Of a stretch of 64,000 bases of DNA, positions 57,841-64,000 are shown piece by piece. Made by a program: the position numbers and the translations under genes. The first letter of the stretch is position 1; each line of letters opens with the position of its first letter. Location of the stretch: assembly GCF_003015185.1 (NCBI RefSeq), contig NZ_CP027860.1, forward strand, positions 434,001-498,000, in the 5' to 3' direction. Origin of the DNA: Ahniella affigens. Its GTDB lineage: Bacteria > Pseudomonadota > Gammaproteobacteria > Xanthomonadales > Ahniellaceae. The notes under the pieces were generated by a model, which had not been told where the DNA came from, ran no database searches, and saw only the letters and a program-made list of their open reading frames with translations.

Positions 57841-57875
57841 GTTGGTCACGATCGGTATGGCGAAAAAGAAGGGGA

Positions 57876-57884
57876 TGATACACT
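57876..57884 (+). promoter_or_regulatory. Candidate extended -10 promoter of fur
   Basis: TGATACACT matches an extended -10 (TGnTATAAT) 32 bases before the fur ATG. No good -35 is seen, as expected for that promoter type. Confidence 0.4.
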
Positions 57885-57916
57885 AGCCACCGCAGCTACC
57901 CATGAGAGAAGTGGCG

Positions 57917-58333
57917 ATGGAATCCCAGGATTTACGCAAAGCCGGCCTTAAAGTTACGTTACCCCGGATGCGGATTCTCGACATTCTGGAACGGTCATCC
58001 GGCCGTCACATGACTGCGGAAGACGTCTATCGCGAGTTGCTCGGCGCCAACGAAGACATTGGTCTGGCCACGGTTTACCGGGTTCTGACCCAGTTCGAAC
58101 AGGCTGGGCTCGTCAAAAAGCACAACTTTGACAACGGTCAGGCCGTGTTCGAGATGGACCGTGGCGACCACCACGATCATATGGTGAATCTCGATTCGGG
58201 CGAGGTCATCGAGTTTTATGACCCCGAGATCGAAAAATTGCAGGCCCAGATCGCCGAAGCCCGGGGGTATGTGCTCGAAGATCACCGAATGGTGCTGTAC
58301 GTCCGCGCCAAACCGGCGGCGGGCAAGGCCTGA
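57917..58333 (+). CDS. fur: Ferric uptake regulator
   Basis: The 138-residue iron-responsive repressor has the DNA-binding domain KAGLKVTLPRMRILDILE, MTAEDVYREL and DIGLATVYRVL. The metal-binding HHDHMV follows. The CxxC pair that binds structural zinc in enterobacterial Fur is absent (MVNLDSGEVIEF), as is usual in xanthomonads. The ATG at 57917 gives the normal start MESQDLRKAGL. It probably controls iron uptake, including the TonB receptors elsewhere. Confidence 0.96.
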   Translation: MESQDLRKAGLKVTLPRMRILDILERSSGRHMTAEDVYRELLGANEDIGLATVYRVLTQFEQAGLVKKHNFDNGQAVFEMDRGDHHDHMVNLDSGEVIEFYDPEIEKLQAQIAEARGYVLEDHRMVLYVRAKPAAGKA

Positions 58334-58492
58334 ATCGACCGCCAACTGCTCTGACAGCTGGTTCGGTTGCTGTCGGTCGGCTGGCCCGAAGGTGCCCAGC
58401 ACGCATCTGGAATCGGCGGCCTAAACTCAGGCCGCTTTGCTACGTGATCTCATGCCGGGGTCCGTTTCCCACGTCCTTCTCGCAGAGACGAT

Positions 58493-59932
58493 CTACGGCT
58501 GCCCCCGCAGGCCTTCGCGCCGGTAGGTGTCCCAGGCTGCGCGTTGCAACAAGAGCGCTGTGGCAGGCGGCAGTGGCGTGCGACTGCCGTTGGATTGCTC
58601 GATATAGCCGGGCAAGCCCTCGGGCGATTGCTGATAAACCGTGCAAAACACGCTGAGCGCCGCCACATAGCTGCCGAGCAAGGTCGGATGAAAGTCGTCG
58701 TTGCTGTAGAACGCCAATTCTGGATCCAGGGCCCAGGCCGCAAGCCAAGTCTCGCCCGCTGGCGCAAAGGCGCCTTGCACGGCGAGCGCCGCGTCGCGAT
58801 AGCTGTCGCGCACGTCGCTGAAATACGCCATCCGGGACCGATCCGGCCAAACCATATACAACAAGGGCCGGCCGCCAGCGGCCCGGATCGGCCGGTCGAA
58901 GCGCTCGGTCCAGGTGCGGAGATAGATCTGGTTTTCGGGCAGCGAAGAGGGCCCTTGTTGCAGCACGACCACAGGATACCGACCGGCGGCAATCTCACGC
59001 GTGGCATTGCCGGCACGAAAATGGTCTTCGAGGCTGCTGCCGCCAATGGTCTGCGCGCGCGCGTCCAACTGCTTGCCAGCTTGCGCGGCCAGCCGGCTCA
59101 GTAACCCGGGCAAGTTGTTGCTACTGGTCAAACTGTTGCCGATGAAGAGCATGCGATCCTGCTGATTCAACAGCGGCGGTTCCAGATTGTTCACGGCAAA
59201 CAGGAGCTTCAGGTCCCGTCCCGAAAACTGAATGGTGGCCCGGCGGAGATCCAACGCCGCATCAGCCACTGTGCTGTCATAGCCGGGGTCCTGCCACGCC
59301 AACTCGGGCGGCGCGATGCTGAGTTCGGCAGCACTGCGACTGCCAAGCCCAAGACTCAAACCGAACGTCAGGATCACCATTCCGACCAACTGGGCGACTT
59401 GCCGTGTTCGAAGCACTGCCCATGCCACGGCCAAAAGGAGCCCGATCAACGCTAAGGTGCCGAGGTCCCGTAGCGCCGGAACGCCAAGTGGATTGCCGGC
59501 GCTGGACAACCAGACGCCAGCAGCAGGTTCGGTGCGATCGGCAACCACATCATCTGCGGTCAGGCTGAATACTTGCGCCCGGAGCAGCGGCGCATCGGGC
59601 AACTCGCCGCGAGGGATCGACACGGCGATCTGATCAAAGCCGTGATCGCCGGCATTCAATTCGATGGTTGGGCTCGTGCTCGCGGCGCGCTGCAGTTGCC
59701 AGCCGTCGGGAGCACAAACAAACTGCTGCCAACTCGCCACTTGGGAGCCGGCGGTTTCGAGCGTGAGCTTCAGGCTCGCGGTACCGGCAGAACTGTCGCT
59801 CGAAAGAATGGCGCATTGCGCCGAGGCGCCATCTGGAACCGTCAGCGCCGCGACGAATCGATGGGCAGCAGCCGGCTCTGACACGGACACCAACAGAAGA
59901 AGACAGGTCGACAAACTGATCAAACGCAACAT
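58493..59932 (-). CDS. Secreted SGNH-hydrolase-like protein with internal membrane segments
   Basis: The 479-residue precursor has a signal peptide (MLRLISLSTCLLLLVSVSEPAAA). An N-terminal domain of about 120 residues follows. Then come two hydrophobic segments: one beginning GVPALRDLGTLALIGLLLAVAW (about 150-178) and a second at about 182-200. The C-terminal half has IGNSLTSSN with S267, GGSSLEDHF, VVLQQGPSS and YSNDDFHPTLLGSY with D412 and H415, the SGNH esterase pattern. Substrate unknown. The first hydrophobic segment resembles an IPTL-type sorting motif. The frame is open far upstream, but the signal peptide fixes the start. Confidence 0.75.
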   Translation of the reverse strand: MLRLISLSTCLLLLVSVSEPAAAHRFVAALTVPDGASAQCAILSSDSSAGTASLKLTLETAGSQVASWQQFVCAPDGWQLQRAASTSPTIELNAGDHGFDQIAVSIPRGELPDAPLLRAQVFSLTADDVVADRTEPAAGVWLSSAGNPLGVPALRDLGTLALIGLLLAVAWAVLRTRQVAQLVGMVILTFGLSLGLGSRSAAELSIAPPELAWQDPGYDSTVADAALDLRRATIQFSGRDLKLLFAVNNLEPPLLNQQDRMLFIGNSLTSSNNLPGLLSRLAAQAGKQLDARAQTIGGSSLEDHFRAGNATREIAAGRYPVVVLQQGPSSLPENQIYLRTWTERFDRPIRAAGGRPLLYMVWPDRSRMAYFSDVRDSYRDAALAVQGAFAPAGETWLAAWALDPELAFYSNDDFHPTLLGSYVAALSVFCTVYQQSPEGLPGYIEQSNGSRTPLPPATALLLQRAAWDTYRREGLRGQP

Positions 59933-60100
59933 GGCAGACCGCCCGACGCGGTAGGACAGAGGGACCTCACCATGCCACAGCAGCGTGGCGAACACGTGGC
60001 CGAAGGCGCGATCAAGCGGCGATTGCATAGGGATGCAACAAGATCGGTTCACTCGCGGACCTATCAGATGCGCAACGGTCGCGTTGGCGTTTGGAATGAC

Positions 60101-60132
60101 CAAAAAAACAACGCGCCCCGAAGGGCGCGTTG
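60101..60132 (-). terminator. Terminator after the second TonB-dependent receptor
   Basis: On the minus strand CAACGCGCCC and GGGGCGCGTTG pair around TTC and are followed by seven Ts. It begins 22 bases beyond the stop codon at 60155. Confidence 0.9.
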
Positions 60133-60154
60133 CCAAGAGCCAAGCTGCGATGGA

Positions 60155-62722
60155 TCAGAACGCCTGCGTGTAACGAATGTACGGTGTGCGGCCGTATGCG
60201 TCATACAGGAAGAAGTTCCACGGACGACCACCGGTGGCCGAGTTCAGGTCCGGATACTTGTCGCCAACGTTCGTTGCACCGACTGCCAGCGTACCGTTCC
60301 ATGGCGTCTTCCAGGTCAGCTGCAGATCGTGTGTGACATAGCTGCCAATCGCGACATTGGTGCTATCGCCATCCGTGCCACCGATCAGATTGCTGTTCAA
60401 GTTCACACCGAAGTCGCCCAGAGTCCAGGTGTTCAGCAGGCCGAGACGGAGGTCTGGCGTGCCGAAGGTGTCGATGAACTCCACGTTGTCGATCTTGAAC
60501 GTGTTGATCCACGAACCTTGCAGACGCGATTGCAGTGCGCCAGCATTGCCGAAGTCAAAGTTGGTGCCGACCGAGAAGTCGACGCCTCGCGTCTCGACAT
60601 CGCCTTCGTTCGTTTGTCCGCGGACCACGAGCACAACGCCGCCAGTCACCGGATCACGCTGCACCGAGAGACCCGGTGGCAGGGCAATGCCGTTGTTCTC
60701 GCGAGTGATCAGCGTCTGCGAGGTCAGCGCGGCAATACGGCCGTCGATTTCCGTGTTGTAGAAGTCCACCGTGATGTCCAACCACTCGAACGGATCCGCA
60801 GCCAGACCCAGCGAGTACTGACTCGACTGTTCGGAACTCAACTCCGGATTCGAAATGACCGTCGCATCAATCTGGATCTGCGGGTTCGTGGCGCAGTCAG
60901 TGCGGCCGAAGGCCTGGCAGGTGCGCAGGTCGATGACTGAGTCTGCCGAGAACGCCGCAGAGGTGGTCAGCGCTGGCAGCGTCGGCGCTGCGAAGCCCTC
61001 GCCGTAAGAACCACGGAACGTCAGCTGATCCATCGGCTGCCAACGGAATGCGATCTTCGGGGCGAAGTCGGAGCCGTAGTCCGAGTACTTGTCAAAGCGG
61101 CCAGCCGCGGTGACTTCCAACGTGTCGGTGATCGGGAACAACCATTCGAAGAAGGCCGAACGGATGCTGCGATCGCCGCCAGCGGTGTTGCCCGAGGCGC
61201 CTTCGATTTCACCCGCAGATTGCAGGGAATCGTAAACATCGGCGTATTCTTCCGACCGCCATTCCAGACCGACGGCCATCGACGACGCACCGCCACCCAT
61301 TTCAAACAGATCAAACGCGGCTGTACCGAAAACTTCCTGACCAAACCAGGTCGCATCGCGATTGGTCGTTGCCGAGATCGAGTTCAGCGTGTTGCGATCG
61401 GCTGCAAACGGATTGCGGAGATCGTAGAGACCTTGAGCAATCGACTGCTCAGCTAGGCGGCGAACGATGAAATTGCGGCCGAGTTCGTAGGCCTGGTTCT
61501 CGTACTGGCGGGCACCGAACTCCAGATCCACGGTGTCGGCAACCCGACCCTTGAAGCCGACCATCAAGTCATAGGCGTTTTCGTCGGTGTTGGTGTCGCG
61601 CGGGCCAACGGCGGCAAAGCGATGCCGCACGAACGCACCCCGACCGTCGCCTGGCACCGGATCGTTTGGCGAGCCTTCCGGTACGAACACTTGGCCTGGT
61701 GTTGGTGCGTAACGGCCGAACGACTCATTGCGCGTCACGGACGCCTGGAAATAGGTCGACCAGTCATCGTTGATCTGATAGTCGCCCGATGTGAACAAGG
61801 CGGACGTGGTGGCCGACGCTTCGTTCGCGGCAATTGCGTTGAAGTTGAACGAGCAGGTGTCGCCCGCGCCGCCCGGATTGGTCTGGAAGAACAGATCTTG
61901 TGGGCCACCAGTGCCCAAACCGGAGCCGCTGCAATCAAAGCCCGGCATCGGAATGAACGCGCCAGTTGGCGCCGTGCCGGCGGCATTGGCCAAACGGTAG
62001 TTGTTGCCGAAGGTCGACAGACCGAGGGCGTTGCCGCCAATCTGATCGCGGGTGAAGATCATGCCGCGCTTGTTGTACGACACGGTCGCCAGCACGCGAC
62101 CACGATCGCCAGACGCGCCGAAGGTCACCGAGCCACCTTCGATGTCGCCGCCAGTCACCGCCGGATTGCCCGTGGTGTAACTGATCTCAGCGCCTTGGAA
62201 ATCCTTGCGCGTGATGATGTTGACGACGCCACCGATCGCGTCCGAGCCATAGATGGCGGACGCGCCATCAGACAGGATTTCGATACGCTCGACGGCGCCG
62301 ACCGGAATCAAGTTGAGGTTCGCATTGGCGCCGGTAAACGGGCTCTTGGCGACGCGACGGCCGTCAATCAGCACAAGTGTGCGCTGCGAGCCAAGACCAC
62401 GCAGGTCGATGTCGGAGTTTGACTGACCCGATGATCCCGATTGTGGGCGGAAGTTGCCGAACGATGCAAACGTGGAGTCGCGCAGCAGTTCGGCGACCGA
62501 AATGTCGCCCGAGGCATCGATCTGGGCGCGGTCGATCACTTGCACCGGCAGCGCGCCCTCCAGATCTGCGCGTTGAATGCGCGAACCGGTGACGACGATC
62601 GTTTCGAGTGATTTCGAATCTTCGTCGGACTCGTCCTGGGCAAACGCTGGTGCGGCCAGCACGCCCAAGCTCGCCGTCAAAAGCGACCAGCGAATGGCAT
62701 TAGATAGAAAACGTGTTTTCAT
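60155..62722 (-). CDS. TonB-dependent outer-membrane receptor (paralogue)
   Basis: The 855-residue precursor starts MKTRFLSNAIRWSLL with a signal peptide, a TonB-box-like ETIVVTGSRIQR and a plug with SDGASAIYGSDAIGGVVNI. The barrel ends YIRYTQAF with a terminal Phe. Over its whole length it is close to the receptor at 44650-47190, with near-identical plug and C-terminus; differences cluster in mid-barrel loops. The start at 62722 was chosen for the signal peptide; the upstream open frame carries the shared leader element. Ligand unknown. A strong terminator follows. Confidence 0.95.
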   Translation of the reverse strand: MKTRFLSNAIRWSLLTASLGVLAAPAFAQDESDEDSKSLETIVVTGSRIQRADLEGALPVQVIDRAQIDASGDISVAELLRDSTFASFGNFRPQSGSSGQSNSDIDLRGLGSQRTLVLIDGRRVAKSPFTGANANLNLIPVGAVERIEILSDGASAIYGSDAIGGVVNIITRKDFQGAEISYTTGNPAVTGGDIEGGSVTFGASGDRGRVLATVSYNKRGMIFTRDQIGGNALGLSTFGNNYRLANAAGTAPTGAFIPMPGFDCSGSGLGTGGPQDLFFQTNPGGAGDTCSFNFNAIAANEASATTSALFTSGDYQINDDWSTYFQASVTRNESFGRYAPTPGQVFVPEGSPNDPVPGDGRGAFVRHRFAAVGPRDTNTDENAYDLMVGFKGRVADTVDLEFGARQYENQAYELGRNFIVRRLAEQSIAQGLYDLRNPFAADRNTLNSISATTNRDATWFGQEVFGTAAFDLFEMGGGASSMAVGLEWRSEEYADVYDSLQSAGEIEGASGNTAGGDRSIRSAFFEWLFPITDTLEVTAAGRFDKYSDYGSDFAPKIAFRWQPMDQLTFRGSYGEGFAAPTLPALTTSAAFSADSVIDLRTCQAFGRTDCATNPQIQIDATVISNPELSSEQSSQYSLGLAADPFEWLDITVDFYNTEIDGRIAALTSQTLITRENNGIALPPGLSVQRDPVTGGVVLVVRGQTNEGDVETRGVDFSVGTNFDFGNAGALQSRLQGSWINTFKIDNVEFIDTFGTPDLRLGLLNTWTLGDFGVNLNSNLIGGTDGDSTNVAIGSYVTHDLQLTWKTPWNGTLAVGATNVGDKYPDLNSATGGRPWNFFLYDAYGRTPYIRYTQAF

Positions 62723-62741
62723 GGGGTGGAATCCTGAATTC

Positions 62742-62762
62742 GTTAAGTGCGCGTTATCGCAC
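62742..62762 (-). promoter_or_regulatory. 21-bp element shared with the first TonB-dependent receptor
   Basis: It is identical to 44611-44631 over 21 bases and contains GTGCG-N6-CGCAC followed by TTAAC. It ends 19 bases before the receptor ATG, almost the same spacing as at the first receptor (18). The flanking sequences differ. Confidence 0.6.
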
Positions 62763-62926
62763 GCAGAGACGATACGGGCCCGCATGCGCGGATTCTTTGC
62801 CGTTCTTGGTTGATCACTTGGCATTACCTGCTGTGCATGCCGGTTTGATCGCGCCGATACGGAGGCACGCGAGACGAAAGTCGTCGAACGAGACGTTCAA
62901 CGACTAATCCGAAACGTGGATCGCGC

Positions 62927-63880
62927 TCAGGATTCGCCGAATAGCCGGTTCAATGCCACTCTGGGCTCGGCGGCGACATCGAAGTTCAGCCAAGACAACA
63001 GCAGTTGCGTGCCCAGAATGATCGGTAGCGCGGACAGCATGACCGTGCCGGCGCTGGCAAGCTGGTTGGACGCGATCGATTGCCACCAGGAATACGTACC
63101 GAATGCGAGACCGAAGCTACTCAAGAAGAGACCGAGGAGTAATTCCACGGACGCCAGTGAGAAGCCGCGCACAAAGTAGCTGTAGACCACGCGTCGACCA
63201 AGGTTACGCACATGGTTGACGAAGAACGGCAATACCACCTGCAACGGTCGCAGGCTCGACTGCTCGTCGGCATAGATGGCGCGCATCGGAAAGTCGCAGA
63301 CCACCGCACGAATCTGGTTGAGGTGATACAGCATGTCCGATTCGAAGAAATACCGACGGGCGATGCGGGTTAGCGGCAGGCGCTTCAGGGCGGTGCGGTG
63401 GATCGCCGTAAAGCCGTTGGTCGGGTCAAAACTCTGCCAGTAACCCGAGGACAGCTTGGTCAGAAATGACAGCGCTGCGTTGCCGAACAGGCGCACTTTG
63501 GGCATGGGGCCGAGGTCACCCAATGCATGAAAGCGATTGCCTTTGCTGTAGTCGGCCTCACCCTTCACGATGGGATGAATGAGTGCGGGAATCAGTGCAG
63601 GATCCATTTGCCCGTCACCGTCCAGTTTCACCACGATGCTCGCGCCGGCATCGATCGCAGCCTGGTAGCCTGAGCATACGGCGCCACCTACGCCCTGGTT
63701 CTCCGGCAGCGTGATCACGCGCACGCGCGGGTCGGAAACCTGTTCGGTGACCAACTGACCGCTGCGCTCGGGGCAGGCATCATCAACCACAAAAATCACA
63801 TCGACCTCTGGGCCAATGCCGGCCAGGACGCCCAGAATCTTGGCGCGGACGCGATAGCTTGGAATCACAACTGCAATCAC
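62927..63880 (-). CDS. GT2 family glycosyltransferase with C-terminal membrane segments
   Basis: The 317-residue protein has a GT-A domain (MIAVVIPSYRVRAKI, VDDACPERSG, LPENQGVGGAVCSGYQAAID, and KLDGDGQMDP for donor and metal binding). Two C-terminal membrane segments (about 240-265 and 278-300) follow. The pattern fits DPM-like transferases that load sugars on lipid carriers. The GTG start overlaps the stop of a short upstream frame. Its place at the window edge leaves the rest of its operon unseen. Confidence 0.9.
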   Translation of the reverse strand: MIAVVIPSYRVRAKILGVLAGIGPEVDVIFVVDDACPERSGQLVTEQVSDPRVRVITLPENQGVGGAVCSGYQAAIDAGASIVVKLDGDGQMDPALIPALIHPIVKGEADYSKGNRFHALGDLGPMPKVRLFGNAALSFLTKLSSGYWQSFDPTNGFTAIHRTALKRLPLTRIARRYFFESDMLYHLNQIRAVVCDFPMRAIYADEQSSLRPLQVVLPFFVNHVRNLGRRVVYSYFVRGFSLASVELLLGLFLSSFGLAFGTYSWWQSIASNQLASAGTVMLSALPIILGTQLLLSWLNFDVAAEPRVALNRLFGES

Positions 63881-64000
63881 AGCGGGCGCTCGTTCGGGAT
63901 GAGGGTTGGATGTGCAGTAGCCATTGCGTCAGCGGACATGGAGTCAGATTGATCGACGAAGAATCGTAGCAAAAGCGCGACGCGGTGCCGCATCGGAGGC
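63881..64000 (-). other. Edge sequence with a short open frame upstream of the GT2 gene
   Basis: Reading leftward, a frame from the edge or from the ATG near 63993 ends in a TGA that overlaps the GT2 GTG start. It encodes a possible MSADAMATAHPTLIPNERPL-type peptide. It may be the tail of a gene cut by the window edge or a leader; the sequence does not decide. Confidence 0.3.

Overview
The window reads as a chromosomal segment of a gammaproteobacterium of the order Xanthomonadales (Lysobacterales), probably outside Xanthomonas itself. The evidence is the moderately high GC content, the smpB / ratA-rnfH / bamE / fur block, a permease-less PTS cluster (ptsN-hprK-rapZ-IIA-HPr-EI), the PepSY protein with a PhoP/PhoQ-type pair, long TonB-dependent receptors whose N-terminus carries ETIVVTGSRI, and secreted proteins typical of that order. 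No phage, plasmid, integrase or CRISPR array is visible.

Layout. 0.1-12.5 kb: a large secreted beta-propeller protein, transketolase with a duplicated 3' flank, a trans-sulfuration PLP enzyme with a divergent Lrp/AsnC regulator, a PepSY/PhoP/PhoQ-type operon, a membrane protein, nadC and a YcaR-like small protein. 12.5-20.5 kb: purEK, then a 167-bp element with terminal inverted repeats lying exactly between purK and the PTS operon, an acuI-type reductase and a PilH-like regulator. 20.6-31.4 kb: a palindromic repeat, a three-gene operon (YiiD-like protein, lipoprotein, alpha/beta hydrolase), hemD-hemX-hemY, a phosphate cluster (DUF47, Pit, tadA, and a PstS-OmpA fusion), an Xni-type nuclease with a nitroreductase, and tRNA-Pro(CGG) with clear promoter and terminator.

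31.4-42.2 kb: an 815-residue lipoprotein of unknown function, a receiver protein with degenerate GGDEF/EAL domains, xseA, a Kef-type antiporter and a secreted S9 peptidase. 42.2-52.3 kb is the accessory part: cupin and SnoaL-like proteins, an AraC regulator overlapping a TonB-dependent receptor, a second AraC regulator, an ADOP-type permease and a frameshifted RHS remnant. 52.3-64 kb: a small Arc-like protein with an SPFH protein, an FG-GAP secreted protein, smpB, ratA-rnfH, bamE, fur, an SGNH-like secreted protein, a second TonB-dependent receptor paralogous to the first, and a GT2 glycosyltransferase.

The strongest unexplained signal is an exact 21-bp sequence containing a GTGCG-N6-CGCAC palindrome. 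It sits 18-19 bp upstream of the start codon of both paralogous TonB-dependent receptors, which are 18 kb apart and on opposite strands; at the first receptor it lies inside the 3' end of the neighbouring AraC gene. Other points worth a second look are the TIR element that supplies the purK stop codon and stands where rpoN-hpf would be expected, the PstS-OmpA fusion in a Pit/DUF47 cluster with a Pho-box-like site, the enzymatically dead-looking GGDEF/EAL regulator, and a possible internal sorting-signal-like segment in the SGNH protein. I found no clearly new multi-gene defence or metabolic system.
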